In this document: one piece after another, positions 34,518-43,769 of the stretch | Numbering within the stretch: position 1 is the stretch's first letter | How the letters are laid out: each line of letters opens with the position of its first letter | Assembly (NCBI RefSeq): GCF_010994095.1 | Contig: NZ_WJYO01000004.1 | Span: 62,001 to 126,000 of the forward strand | Reading direction: 5' to 3' | DNA length: 64,000 nt | Source of the DNA: Mumia xiangluensis | GTDB taxonomy: Bacteria > Actinomycetota > Actinomycetes > Propionibacteriales > Nocardioidaceae | Notes under the pieces: model-generated | Database searches by the model: none | What the model was told of the DNA's origin: nothing | Seen by the model: only the letters and a program-made list of their open reading frames with translations | Position numbers and translations under genes: made by a program

Positions 34518-35038
34518 GCTCCATCCTTGCCGCTGGGCGGCGCCGCCACCAGCGATTGCAGCCGCAGCATCGCGATCTCGCGGAGCTGGCCCTTGACGAC
34601 CTCCCGCTCGGTGTCGTCGTCGTTGCCGAGTCGGGTCTCGAGCAGCGCCAGGATCTCCTCGGCGTCGCGCCCCGCGGCACGGACGAGGAAGACCCGGTCG
34701 AACCGCTCCTCGTACGCCGCGTTGCCGGCGCGCAGCCTCGCAGCCACGTCGTCGTCGGCGGGGACGCCGGACTGCTCGCGCGCGGACATCGCGGCCTCGG
34801 CGGCGGGGCGCCGCGACCGCTCGCCGATGCGGGGGTGCCGCGCGAGGGCGCGGTCGACCTCGGCGTCGTTCCAGCTGCGGGCGGCAGCGTCGGCGTACGC
34901 GAGGAGCTGCTCGGTGCTCGCGAACGGGCGCGCGGCAACCACGGTGTCGACCCAGCGGGGGACGTCGGCGCACGCCGTCAGTGCCGCCGCGAGCTCGGCG
35001 GGCGGCACCGTGTTGACGGCGGTGAGGTCCATGTCCAT
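34514..35038 (-). CDS. uraD: OHCU decarboxylase
   Basis: This 174-residue protein matches 2-oxo-4-hydroxy-4-carboxy-5-ureidoimidazoline decarboxylase. The catalytic-His motif HPRIGE is near residue 67, followed by the family pattern YEERFDRVFLVRAAGR. It finishes urate conversion to S-allantoin. It starts with ATG 35038, 4 bp after the allC stop, and overlaps uraH by 4 bp. Length is typical of the separate (non-fused) bacterial form. Confidence 0.93.
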   Translation of the reverse strand: MDMDLTAVNTVPPAELAAALTACADVPRWVDTVVAARPFASTEQLLAYADAAARSWNDAEVDRALARHPRIGERSRRPAAEAAMSAREQSGVPADDDVAARLRAGNAAYEERFDRVFLVRAAGRDAEEILALLETRLGNDDDTEREVVKGQLREIAMLRLQSLVAAPPSGKDGA

Positions 35039-35042
35039 GGCG

Positions 35043-36308
35043 CTAGGCCTCGACGACGTTCTCGTACGCGGAAGCGACCGTCAGCACCGCCGCCTCGAAC
35101 GCGTCGATCGCGAGCGCGACGTCGTCGCCGCGCACCGACTCGTCCGGGTGGTGCGAGATGCCGTCGTGGCAGCGGACGAACTGCATCGCGACCGGCGTCA
35201 CCGCGGCCACGGCCATCGCGTCGTGGCCCGCCAGGCTCGCCAGCACCATCGGCTCCTGCTCACCGGTCGTCGCGCGGACCCCGGCGTCGATCGCGCGGCG
35301 CAGCACGGGGTCCATCGCAACCGCCGGGGCGTGGTGCGTCTCCGTCGCCTCGAAGGTGAGCCCCCGCTCCGAGCAGTGCGTCGAGATCGCGTCGGCGATC
35401 AGGCTCCACGCCCGGTCGCGGTCGGTGTCGTGCTCGGAGCGCAGGTCGAGGGTGAAGTCCGCGCGACCCGGGACGACGTTGACCGCGCCGGGGTGCACCT
35501 GCATCGAGCCGACGGTGGCGACGACCCCTTCGGCGCGGGCGATGCGCTCGACGTCGATCACGGCACGGCTGGCGCCGATCAGCGCGTCACGCCGACGGGC
35601 GTACGGGGTGCCGCCGGCGTGCCGCGCCTCGCCCACGACGCGCAGCGAGAACCGCCGCGCGCCGGCGATGGCGCGGACCACGCCGAGCGGGAGGTCGGCG
35701 GCCTCGAGGTGCGGGCCCTGCTCGATGTGCGACTCGAGGTAGCCGACCAGCGACCCGGGGTCCCGTGCGGCGTCGCCGACCGCCTCCGGCCGCAGCCCGA
35801 ACGCGGCGAACGCCTCGCGCAGCGTCACACCGACGTCGTCGACCTGGTCCCACCACGCGTGGTCCCAGGTCCCGGCGAGCCCGCGGCTGCCCATCAGCGC
35901 AGCGCCGAACCGCGTGCCCTCCTCGTCGGAGAACCCCACGACCTCGAGCGCGAACGGCATCGACGGCATCCGGTCGCGCAGCCGCTCGGCGACGGCGACC
36001 GCGACGACGACGCCGAGCGGACCGTCGTACCGTCCGGCGTCGGGCACGGTGTCGAGGTGCGAGCCGAGGAGGAGTGCGGGCAGTCCGTTGGTCGCCCCCT
36101 CGAGCCTGCCGCACACGTTGCCGACCGCGTCGGTCCACGTGGACATGCCGGCCTCGTGCATCCACGACGCCGCGAGGGTGTTGGCGGCCGCGTGCTCCGG
36201 TGTCAGGTAGAAGCGGTCGATGCGGCCGGCGCGCGCGCTGAGCGTCGCGAGGGCGTCGCACCGCTCCAGCGCCGTACGGGCGCCGGCGAGCGCGTCGTCC
36301 ACGCTCAC
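35043..36308 (-). CDS. allC: allantoate amidohydrolase
   Basis: This 421-residue M20-family dimetal amidohydrolase is placed by context as AllC. Metal and dimer motifs are visible: GSHLDTVPDAGRYDG near residue 80, SDEEGTRFG near 122, GYLESHIEQGP near 180, and the C-terminal GISHHPDE. It would convert allantoate to S-ureidoglycine, CO2 and ammonia. GTG 36308 overlaps the pucG stop by 4 bp (GTGA). The family also contains N-carbamoyl-amino acid hydrolases, but the surrounding urate genes make AllC the best call. Confidence 0.88.
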   Translation of the reverse strand: MSVDDALAGARTALERCDALATLSARAGRIDRFYLTPEHAAANTLAASWMHEAGMSTWTDAVGNVCGRLEGATNGLPALLLGSHLDTVPDAGRYDGPLGVVVAVAVAERLRDRMPSMPFALEVVGFSDEEGTRFGAALMGSRGLAGTWDHAWWDQVDDVGVTLREAFAAFGLRPEAVGDAARDPGSLVGYLESHIEQGPHLEAADLPLGVVRAIAGARRFSLRVVGEARHAGGTPYARRRDALIGASRAVIDVERIARAEGVVATVGSMQVHPGAVNVVPGRADFTLDLRSEHDTDRDRAWSLIADAISTHCSERGLTFEATETHHAPAVAMDPVLRRAIDAGVRATTGEQEPMVLASLAGHDAMAVAAVTPVAMQFVRCHDGISHHPDESVRGDDVALAIDAFEAAVLTVASAYENVVEA

Positions 36309-37519
36309 GCGTACACCTCCTGAGCGGCCGCGACCCCGGCGCGGGGAGCCGGCGACGTCCCGGCGGCGCGCAGGACCTGCTCGAGCGCGGCGAGGGTGGT
36401 GAGGACCGCGTCGCGGCGCGCGTTCCAGCCCATCGTGCCGATCCGCCAGACCCGGCCGTGGAGCGGGCCGAACGACGTCCCGATCTCGATCCCGAAGTCG
36501 GTGAGCATCTGGGCCCGCGCCGCGTCGCCGTCGACACCGTCGGGGATCTCGACCGCGACGACGTTGTTCATCGTGTGCGCCTGGTCGCCGAAGAGCACCA
36601 GCCCGAGCGCACGGACGCCGGCGGTCATCGCCGACCCGTGCAGGCGGTGGCGCTCGACGGCGGCGTCCATGCCCTCCTCGACGAGCAGCCGCGCGCACTC
36701 GCGGGCGCCGTACAGCATCGTCGTCGCCTCGGTGTGGTGGTTCAGCCGTCGCGGGCCCCAGTAGTCGAGGATCATCGCGAGGTCGAGGTAGTTGGAGCGG
36801 ATCCGCTCGCCGCGGTCGTCGTCGCCGGACTCACGGATCCCCGCCTCGACGTGCCGCCGCCCGTTCACGACGTCAACCGCCGCGTCGGAGAGGCTGATCG
36901 GCGCGCTCCCCGACGGCCCGCCGAGGCACTTCTGCAGCCCCGCCGTCGCGACGTCGAGCTGCCAGTCGTCCATCGCGAACGCGTTGCCGGCGAGCGACGC
37001 GGTCACGTCGACGTACGTCAGCACGCCGAGCTCGCGGCACACCGCACCGATCTGCGACAGCGGCTGGCACATCGTCGTCGACGTGTCGCCCTGCACCGTC
37101 GCGAGGACCTTCGGGCGGACGCGGCGTACGGCGTCGGCGAGCTGCTCCTCGTCGAACACCGTGCCCCACGGCGTCTCGATCACGTGCACGTCCGCCCCGC
37201 AGCGCTCGGCGATCTCGCGCAGCAGGTGGCCGAACCGTCCGAGGACCGGCACCAGCACCCGGTCGCCCGGCTCGAGCAGCGACACGAGTGCGGCCTCGAT
37301 CCCGGCGCGCGAGGTGCCGTCGATCAGCAGGGTGGCGTCGTTCGCGGTCCGGAACACCTCGCGGTAGAGGGCCATCGTCTCGTTCATCGTCGCCGTCATC
37401 CACGGGTCGAACTGGCCGACGAGCTGCGCCGACATCGCCCGCAGCACCCGCGGATCGGCGTTCACGGGTCCTGGCCCCATGAGCAGACGCGGAGGTGGGT
37501 CGATCGGCGCGACGGGCAC
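36305..37519 (-). CDS. pucG: PucG-like (S)-ureidoglycine-glyoxylate aminotransferase
   Basis: This 404-residue class V PLP aminotransferase belongs to the alanine/serine-glyoxylate aminotransferase group. It starts with the typical MGPGPVNADPRVLRAM and has the PLP Lys in TAGLQKCLGGPSGSAP near residue 197. In this operon the likely reaction is transamination of S-ureidoglycine with glyoxylate, the PucG step after AllC. GTG 37519 is supported by an excellent AAGGAGG five bases upstream. It is the first gene of a six-gene operon that reaches allB. Alanine-glyoxylate or serine-glyoxylate aminotransferase are alternatives on sequence alone. Confidence 0.87.
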   Translation of the reverse strand: MPVAPIDPPPRLLMGPGPVNADPRVLRAMSAQLVGQFDPWMTATMNETMALYREVFRTANDATLLIDGTSRAGIEAALVSLLEPGDRVLVPVLGRFGHLLREIAERCGADVHVIETPWGTVFDEEQLADAVRRVRPKVLATVQGDTSTTMCQPLSQIGAVCRELGVLTYVDVTASLAGNAFAMDDWQLDVATAGLQKCLGGPSGSAPISLSDAAVDVVNGRRHVEAGIRESGDDDRGERIRSNYLDLAMILDYWGPRRLNHHTEATTMLYGARECARLLVEEGMDAAVERHRLHGSAMTAGVRALGLVLFGDQAHTMNNVVAVEIPDGVDGDAARAQMLTDFGIEIGTSFGPLHGRVWRIGTMGWNARRDAVLTTLAALEQVLRAAGTSPAPRAGVAAAQEVYA

Positions 37520-37633
37520 GTCCTCCTCCTTCGGTGGCTCGTCGTCAACTCTGGCACCGACGCGCCGTGTCGGCCGGAGAACCCGCTGCTTCCCGCTCCT
37601 GTGGAGAAGCGTCGGCCCGTCGGTGACGCCGCA

Positions 37634-37639
37634 TAGGCT
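37634..37639 (+). promoter_or_regulatory. candidate leaderless -10 of the SNF2 helicase gene
   Basis: TAGGCT ends 6 bp before the GTG at 37646 and there is no Shine-Dalgarno. The 126-bp interval (37520-37645) must also hold the divergent promoter of the urate operon, for which I see no clear hexamers. Confidence 0.4.
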
Positions 37640-37645
37640 GGTGGG

Positions 37646-40600
37646 GTGCTGACGCTCGACGACCTCGCGGACGAGGCACTGCTGCGTCTGCACATCGATG
37701 CGGGCACGATCGCGCGCGGCCGCACCTACGCCCGCGACGGCTACGTGATCGACCTGGACGTCGCGCGCAACCGCGACGGCTACCTGCTCCAGAGCAGCGT
37801 CGCCGGCACCAGCGCCGCGAGCTACCAGACGGTCGTCTCGGCACGCAGCGAGCCGGGGCAGCCGATCGAGCTCTACACCGCCTGCTCGTGCCCGGTCAGC
37901 CACTGGTGCAAGCACGCGGTCGCCACCGTGCTCGTCGCGCGCGACCGCGCGGTCCGTGCAGAGTCCCCGGCCGGCGATCCCGGGTCTCGCTGGACCCGGG
38001 TCCTCGACGACCTGCTCGGCGACGCCGGCGGTGACGACTCTCCGTCCCCGCGCCCGGCGCGGCCGGGGCAGGAGCTGGCGCTGCGGGTCGAGGCCGGCGT
38101 GAGCGCCCCGCAGGAGCGGCGCTTCGGCAGGGCCTGGGCCGGTGCCGTACGCCCGGCGCTGAGGTTGCGGCCCGTCACCCGCGGGCGCCGGGGGACGTGG
38201 GTGAAGACCGGCGTCGGGTGGCGCGACCTCGTCGTCGCGGACCCGCGCGACGGGCGCTTCGTGCCCGAGCACCTCGACGTCCTGCGGGCGATCCACGGGA
38301 CGCACCGCGCCCGCTACTCCTACGGCTTCGGCTCCGAGGACGCGCTGCCGCTCAACGCGCTCGGCGGGTCGCTGTGGCGGCTCCTGCGTGAGGCCGGCGA
38401 GGTCGGGCTGCCCGTGGTCGCGTCCGGCTTCGGCGAGGTCCGGATCGCGCCGCAGCCGGCGCGGGTGTCGCTCGACGCGCGTGCCGACGGCAACGGCGGG
38501 GCGGTGCTCGTCGCCGGGGCAGCCGTGGGGGGTGCGTGGAGACCGGCCGACGACGTCGCCTTTCTCGGCACCCCCGAGCACGGCGTCGCCCTGTGGGACG
38601 GCGACGGCGACGACGCGGTCGTCACGCTGGCCCCGCTCGACCGGCCGCTCACGCCGGCGGTCAAGGAGCTGCTCGCCGCTCGCGCCCCGGTGACCGTGCC
38701 GCCCGAGGGCATGGATGAGCTGCGCCACACCTACCTGCCGCGGGTGGGACGCCTCCTCGAGGTGACCTCGCGCGACGACTCCGTCCACGTCCCGGACCCG
38801 CCGGCGCCGCACCTCGTCCTCGCGACCAGCTGGGTCGGCGGTGCCGAGGCGCGGCTGTCGTGGGCCTGGCACTACCGGAGCCGTGCGACCGGCGAGACGG
38901 TGCGGGTGTTCGCGCTCGACGACGAGCCCGCCCCGTACGGCATGCGTGACACGACCGTCGAGGCGGCCGTCCTCGCCGGCATCGTGCTCGACGAGGCCGC
39001 GACGGTGCTGCTGCTGCGCGCCGGCACGTCGATGCCCTCTCCCTACCCCGAGCTCGTCCTGCGCGAGATGGATGCCGTCCGCTTCGCGCACGACGTCCTC
39101 CCTGGCCTGCGCGCCAACGCGGCGTTCGAGGTGCAGGTCGACGGGCACGAGCCGACGTACGCGGAGGTCGTCGGCAAGCCGGAGATCTCGTTCACCACTG
39201 CGCCGACCCCGTCCGGCCGCACCGACTGGCTCGACCTGGAGGTGGTCGTCTCCATCGGAGGACGGCAGGTCGGGCTGGCGACGATCATCGAGGCGATCGC
39301 GACCGGCCAGGACAAGATTCTGCTCCACAAGACCGATCGGAAGGGCACCTACCTCTACGTGAGCGTCGACCACCCCGAGCTCGACGCGCTGGCCCGGATG
39401 CTCGCCGACGCGCGCGCTCTGAGCGACCGCCGTCGCGACGAGGGCACGATGAGCGTCGCCACGAGCGCGTTCGACCTGTGGGACGAGCTCGACGAGATCG
39501 GGGTCGTCGACGCCCAGGCGGCGCGGTGGGTCGCGTTGGCGCGTCGTCTCGCCGGGTCCGAGGGCGTCCCCGAGCTGGAGCCACCCGCGGGGCTCAAGGC
39601 GACGCTCCGCCCGTACCAGCGCGAGGGCTTCTCCTGGCTGGCGTTCCTCGCCGAGCACGGCCTCGGCGGGATCCTCGCCGACGACATGGGGCTGGGCAAG
39701 ACGGTGCAGGCGATCGCCCTGATCACGCACGCCCGCGAGCGCGACCCGGGAGCGCCGCCCTTCCTCGTCGTCGCACCGACGAGCGTCGTCGCGACCTGGG
39801 CGGGCGAGGCCGCGGCGTTCGCGCCCGGTCTCGTCGTCCGCACGGTGACCGAGTCGGCTGCGCGTCGCCGTGACTCCCTGGCCGCCGTGGCGGAGGGCGC
39901 GGACATCGTCGTCACCTCGTACACGCTGCTCCGGATCGAGGCGGACGACTACGTGGCACTGCCGTGGTCGGGACGCATCCTGGACGAGGCGCAGGCGGTG
40001 AAGAACCACCGCGGCAAGACCTACCAAGCCGTACGCCGCGTCGACGCGCCGTTCTCCCTGGCGATCACCGGCACCCCGGTCGAGAACGACCTCATGGAGC
40101 TGTGGTCCCTGCTGTCGCTCACCGCGCCGGGCCTCTTCCCGCACCCCAACCACTTCTCCCACGAGATCGCGAAGCCGATCGAGAAGGGGGAGGACACCGA
40201 GCTGCTGGCGATGCTCAAGCGCCGGATCCGCCCGATCATGCTCCGGCGCACCAAGGAGCTCGTCGCGGCCGACCTCCCGCCGAAGCAGGAGCAGGTCCTC
40301 GAGGTGGCGCTGTCCGCCCGGCACCGCAAGCTCTACGACACGCACCTGCAGCGTGAGCGTCAGCGCATCCTCGGCCTGCTCGAGGAGGCGGGCGACGACG
40401 AGGCCGCGCTGCGGCGGCACCGCATCACGATCTTCGCGGCGCTCACCCGGTTGCGGCAGCTGAGCCTCGACCCCGCACTGGTCGACGAGCGCTACGAGGG
40501 CGTGGGGTCTGCCAAGACGGACCTGCTCGTCGACCACATCCATGAGCTCGCCGCGGAGGGCCACCGTGCCCTGGTCTTCAGCCAGTTCACGACGTTCCTC

Positions 40601-41014
40601 CGCCGCGTCCAGGCCCGGCTCGAGCGCGAGGGCATCGACACCGCGTACCTCGACGGCAGCACCCGTGACCGTGCCGCCGCCGTCGACGGCTTCAAGACCG
40701 GCGACCAGCCCGTGTTCCTCATCAGCCTGAAGGCGGGCGGCGTCGGGCTGACCCTCACGGAGGCCGACTACGTCTTCGTGCTCGACCCCTGGTGGAACCC
40801 TGCCGTCGAGGCGCAGGCGGTGGACCGGGCGCACCGGATCGGTCAGGAGTCGCCCGTGATGGTCTACCGGCTCGTATCGGCGGGGACGATCGAGGACAAG
40901 GTGGTCGCGCTCAAGGCCCGCAAGGCCGAGCTGGTCGCCGGTGTGCTCGACGACGAGGCGTTGTCTTCGGGCGCGTTGACGGCGGGGGACCTCGCCGGAT
41001 TGTTCGACGCCTGA
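37646..41014 (+). CDS. SWIM-domain SNF2/HepA-family helicase
   Basis: This 1122-residue protein joins an N-terminal SWIM zinc finger (CSCPVSHWCKH, near residues 80-90) to a C-terminal Swi2/Snf2 ATPase. Motif I is ADDMGLGKT near 681, motif II is the DEAQ-type ILDEAQAVKNH near 780, and motif VI is AHRIGQ near 1063. The middle third (about 130-560) is the bacterial SNF2-associated region. It should translocate on double-stranded DNA and may remodel DNA-bound proteins or RNA polymerase, like HepA/RapA. GTG 37646 appears leaderless. The gene stands alone between the urate operon and a membrane protein gene. Confidence 0.88.
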   Translation: MLTLDDLADEALLRLHIDAGTIARGRTYARDGYVIDLDVARNRDGYLLQSSVAGTSAASYQTVVSARSEPGQPIELYTACSCPVSHWCKHAVATVLVARDRAVRAESPAGDPGSRWTRVLDDLLGDAGGDDSPSPRPARPGQELALRVEAGVSAPQERRFGRAWAGAVRPALRLRPVTRGRRGTWVKTGVGWRDLVVADPRDGRFVPEHLDVLRAIHGTHRARYSYGFGSEDALPLNALGGSLWRLLREAGEVGLPVVASGFGEVRIAPQPARVSLDARADGNGGAVLVAGAAVGGAWRPADDVAFLGTPEHGVALWDGDGDDAVVTLAPLDRPLTPAVKELLAARAPVTVPPEGMDELRHTYLPRVGRLLEVTSRDDSVHVPDPPAPHLVLATSWVGGAEARLSWAWHYRSRATGETVRVFALDDEPAPYGMRDTTVEAAVLAGIVLDEAATVLLLRAGTSMPSPYPELVLREMDAVRFAHDVLPGLRANAAFEVQVDGHEPTYAEVVGKPEISFTTAPTPSGRTDWLDLEVVVSIGGRQVGLATIIEAIATGQDKILLHKTDRKGTYLYVSVDHPELDALARMLADARALSDRRRDEGTMSVATSAFDLWDELDEIGVVDAQAARWVALARRLAGSEGVPELEPPAGLKATLRPYQREGFSWLAFLAEHGLGGILADDMGLGKTVQAIALITHARERDPGAPPFLVVAPTSVVATWAGEAAAFAPGLVVRTVTESAARRRDSLAAVAEGADIVVTSYTLLRIEADDYVALPWSGRILDEAQAVKNHRGKTYQAVRRVDAPFSLAITGTPVENDLMELWSLLSLTAPGLFPHPNHFSHEIAKPIEKGEDTELLAMLKRRIRPIMLRRTKELVAADLPPKQEQVLEVALSARHRKLYDTHLQRERQRILGLLEEAGDDEAALRRHRITIFAALTRLRQLSLDPALVDERYEGVGSAKTDLLVDHIHELAAEGHRALVFSQFTTFLRRVQARLEREGIDTAYLDGSTRDRAAAVDGFKTGDQPVFLISLKAGGVGLTLTEADYVFVLDPWWNPAVEAQAVDRAHRIGQESPVMVYRLVSAGTIEDKVVALKARKAELVAGVLDDEALSSGALTAGDLAGLFDA

Positions 41015-41119
41015 CCGCATTGTCAGACATTCCGGACACCTTCGCTGCAACGCCACTGGAGGGACGCCATATTGGGGGAAGGGCGCCGGGGGAAGACGCC
41101 CACGACGAGGGGAATCCCG

Positions 41120-41677
41120 ATGGCCGGATCCGAGACCAACACCGGCGGCGCACACGCCCTCCCGTCGAGCGGGGAGATCCAGCCGGTCGTGTCGCTGCCG
41201 GTCGCGAGGGCGCTGGCCCTCCTGCGGATGGCGATCGGTTTCACGTTCCTGTGGGCGTTCTTCGACAAGACCTTCGGTCTGACCTTCTCGACGCCGACCG
41301 ACGAGTCGTGGCTCGACGGCGTGAGCCCCACGGACGGCTACCTGTCGAACGCCGCGGACGGCCCGTTCGAGGGTTTCTACCACGCGATCGCCGGTCAGTG
41401 GTGGGCCGACTGGCTGTTCATGCTCGGGCTTCTCGGGATCGGCGTGTCCCTGCTGCTGGGCATCGCCATCCGCATCGGGGCGGCCTGCGGCGCCCTCATG
41501 TACTTCCTGATGTGGACCGTCGCTCTGCCGCCGGCGACCAACCCGGTCATCGACGACCACATCATCGGCCTTCTCGCGGTCGTGGTCTGCGGGCTGGCGC
41601 TCGCCGGCGACACGTGGGGCCTCGGCCGGACCTGGGGCGCGCTCGACCTCGTGAAGGCGAACGCCTGGCTGCGCTAA
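41120..41677 (+). CDS. DoxX-like integral membrane protein
   Basis: This 185-residue protein has four hydrophobic segments (about residues 33-50, 92-112, 116-134, 146-162) preceded by a soluble 28-residue tail. ARALALLRMAIGFTFLWAFF fits the first helix of DoxX/TQO small subunit-like proteins. DoxX proteins are quinone- or redox-linked membrane factors in several bacteria, but the role here is unknown. ATG 41120 is preceded by GAGGGGAA. Its stop TAA overlaps the menF stop by two bases (CTAA), so the pair is convergent with shared stop codons. Confidence 0.75.
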   Translation: MAGSETNTGGAHALPSSGEIQPVVSLPVARALALLRMAIGFTFLWAFFDKTFGLTFSTPTDESWLDGVSPTDGYLSNAADGPFEGFYHAIAGQWWADWLFMLGLLGIGVSLLLGIAIRIGAACGALMYFLMWTVALPPATNPVIDDHIIGLLAVVVCGLALAGDTWGLGRTWGALDLVKANAWLR

Positions 41678-42972
41678 CCCGTCAGCGCGTCACGGACCGG
41701 CACGAGCTTGGCCTGCGACTCGGCGAGCTCGGCCTCGGGAGAGGAGTCGGCGACGATGCCGCACCCGGCGAACAGCCGGACCCGCGAGCCGTCGTACTCC
41801 GCTGACCGCAGCGCGATGCCCCACTCCCCGTCGCCGTCGGCGTCGATCCAGCCGACGGGGGCGGCATAGCGGCCTCGGTCGAGGTGCTCGATCTCGGCGA
41901 TCAGCTCGAGCGCCGTGGACCGTGGGGTCCCGCCGACCGCCGCGGAGGGGTGCAGGGCGGCGGCGAGGTCGAGCGAGGTCGCGGACTCGTGCTCGGCGTC
42001 GACCACCCCGGCCACGTCGGTCGCGAGGTGCATCACGTTGGGCAGGTGCAGGACGAACGGCGCCTCGGGGACGTTCGTCGACGAGCAGTACGGCTCGAGC
42101 GCGTCGGCGACCGAGCGGACGGCGTACTCGTGCTCCTCGAGGTCCTTGCTCGACCGCGCGAGCGAGCCGGCGAGCGCAAGGTCGCGGGCGTCGTCGCCGG
42201 TCCGGCGGATCGTGCCCGCGAGGACCCGCGACGTCACCAGCCCCCGCTCGCGGCGGACCAGCATCTCCGGTGTCGCGCCGAAGAGGTTGTCGACGTGGAA
42301 CGTCCAGCAGTTCGGGTACGCGGCAGCGAGGCGCCGCAGCGGGGCACGCACGTCGAGCGGGGCGGCGAGGTCCGCGACGAGGTCGCGTGCGAGGACGACC
42401 TTGTCGAGGTCGCCGGCCTCGATGCGGCGGACGGCGTCGGAGACGATGGTCTCCCACTGGGCGCCCGACGTGGACCCGTCGGTGAACACGACCCCCTCGG
42501 GGCTGGCCGGCTCGTCGGTGGGAGCGACCCGCGGCGTGGGCGCGAGCGCGGACTCGTTGATCGTCGTCACCCAGGTCGTGGCGCCGCGGCGGCCGACCAC
42601 GACACGAGGCACCACGAGCACCGAGCTGCCTCCGGCGCGGCCACGCGTACGCCCGGAGTCGTCGGCGAACGCGAAGGAGCCGAAGGCCACCAGTCCGCTC
42701 CCGGGGACCCCGACCTTGTCTCGTACGACGCAGTGCGCCGAGACCTCGCGCCACCAGGCGCCGGCGTCGGTGAAGCGGTCGTCGCCGGACGTCTCGATCC
42801 GGGCGGCCTCGCCCCAGCCGACGATCCCGTCCCCGTCGCGGACCCATGCCAGCGCGCGGTCGGCCGGAAGCAGGTGGGTGAGCGGGACGTCGTCGAGGAC
42901 GGAGGGCGCCAGCGGGACCGACTGCGCCACCAGTCGGAGGGGGCCACGGAGGGGCACGACGGTGTCGGTCAC
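41674..42972 (-). CDS. menF: isochorismate synthase
   Basis: This 432-residue chorismate-binding enzyme has the isochorismate synthase signature. Visible parts are LDKVVLARD, NLFGATPEMLVRRE, the SSKDLEEHEYAVRSV segment with its Mg-binding Glu, HPSAAVGGTPR, and the ending FAGCGIVADSSPEAELAES. It converts chorismate to isochorismate for menaquinone, though siderophore-type (EntC/DhbC) enzymes are closely alike. The divergent menG gene 59 bp away and the menD end at the left edge favour the menaquinone role. The start is GTG 42972. Confidence 0.88.
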   Translation of the reverse strand: MTDTVVPLRGPLRLVAQSVPLAPSVLDDVPLTHLLPADRALAWVRDGDGIVGWGEAARIETSGDDRFTDAGAWWREVSAHCVVRDKVGVPGSGLVAFGSFAFADDSGRTRGRAGGSSVLVVPRVVVGRRGATTWVTTINESALAPTPRVAPTDEPASPEGVVFTDGSTSGAQWETIVSDAVRRIEAGDLDKVVLARDLVADLAAPLDVRAPLRRLAAAYPNCWTFHVDNLFGATPEMLVRRERGLVTSRVLAGTIRRTGDDARDLALAGSLARSSKDLEEHEYAVRSVADALEPYCSSTNVPEAPFVLHLPNVMHLATDVAGVVDAEHESATSLDLAAALHPSAAVGGTPRSTALELIAEIEHLDRGRYAAPVGWIDADGDGEWGIALRSAEYDGSRVRLFAGCGIVADSSPEAELAESQAKLVPVRDALTG

Positions 42973-43019
42973 GTCTGCCAGGGTACGACCCGTGCCGTCG
43001 AGCGCACCGCGGTGCGTGA

Positions 43020-43025
43020 CACAGT
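43020..43025 (+). promoter_or_regulatory. candidate leaderless -10 of menG
   Basis: CACAGT ends 6 bp before GTG 43032 and no Shine-Dalgarno is present, the same spacing as the other leaderless candidates. The whole menF-menG divergent interval is only 59 bp. Confidence 0.3.
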
Positions 43026-43031
43026 TGCTCC

Positions 43032-43724
43032 GTGAGCCGAGCGAACCTGGACAAGCAGCCGCACGAGGTCGCGTCGATGTTCGACGCCGTCGCCAAGCGG
43101 TACGACCTCACGAACGACGTGCTGTCGCTGGGCCAGGACCGGCGGTGGCGACGCCGCGTGCAGGCGCTGGTCGATGCGTTGCCCGGGGATCGTGTGCTTG
43201 ATCTCGCGGCCGGGACGGGCACGTCCTCGGTCCCGTTCGCCGACGACGGCGCCTACGTGGTGCCGTGCGACTTCAGCATCGGGATGCTGCGCGAGGGCAA
43301 GCGGCACCACGCCGAGCTGCCGTTCACCGCCGGCGACGGGATGCGTCTTCCGTTCGCGGACGCGACGTTCGACGCCGTGACGATCTCGTTCGGGCTCCGC
43401 AACGTCCACGAGCCCGAGGTCGCGCTGGCGGAGATGCTGCGGGTGACGAAGCGTGGGGGACGCCTGGTGGTCTGCGAGTTCAGCCACCCGACGTTCGCGC
43501 CGTTCCGCACGATCTACCTCGAGTACCTGATGCGGGCCCTGCCTCCGGTCGCTCGCGCCGTCTCCTCGAACCCCGACTCCTACGTCTACCTCGCGGAGTC
43601 GATCATGGCGTGGCCCGACCAGCTCGGCCTGGCGAAGGTGATCGCCGAGACGGGGTGGGGCCCCGTGCGCTGGGAGAACCTGTCCGGCGGCATCGTCGCG
43701 CTGCACACGGCCACCAGGGCCTGA
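43032..43724 (+). CDS. menG: demethylmenaquinone methyltransferase
   Basis: This 230-residue UbiE/MenG methyltransferase has the SAM motif [12 protein letters not shown] near residue 57, [14 protein letters not shown] near the start, SFGLRNV near 119 and the C-terminal [12 protein letters not shown]. It performs the last step of menaquinone synthesis, C-methylation of demethylmenaquinone. It is followed by a hairpin and then the nuo leader. In many actinomycetes a geranylgeranyl reductase (menJ-like) gene sits between menG and nuoA; here that place is only a 265-bp non-coding interval. Confidence 0.94.
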   Translation: MSRANLDKQPHEVASMFDAVAKRYDLTNDVLSLGQDRRWRRRVQALVDALPGDRVLDLAAGTGTSSVPFADDGAYVVPCDFSIGMLREGKRHHAELPFTAGDGMRLPFADATFDAVTISFGLRNVHEPEVALAEMLRVTKRGGRLVVCEFSHPTFAPFRTIYLEYLMRALPPVARAVSSNPDSYVYLAESIMAWPDQLGLAKVIAETGWGPVRWENLSGGIVALHTATRA

Positions 43725-43741
43725 CGGGCGCCGTACGCCCG
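43725..43741 (+). terminator. hairpin directly after menG
   Basis: CGGGCG (43725-43730), loop CCGTA, CGCCCG (43736-43741) forms a perfect 6-bp stem starting at the base after the menG stop. There is no U-tract. It is a likely weak terminator separating menG from the nuo operon. Confidence 0.5.
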
Positions 43742-43769
43742 ACCCTCCGCCGATCGGTGCGAGGGCGCT

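Noticed and set aside
37520-41560. Upstream extension of pucG as a 1751-residue protein across the SNF2 gene
   Set aside because: A strong ribosome-binding site precedes GTG 37519, the class V aminotransferase fold starts there, and the extension is antisense to the helicase.
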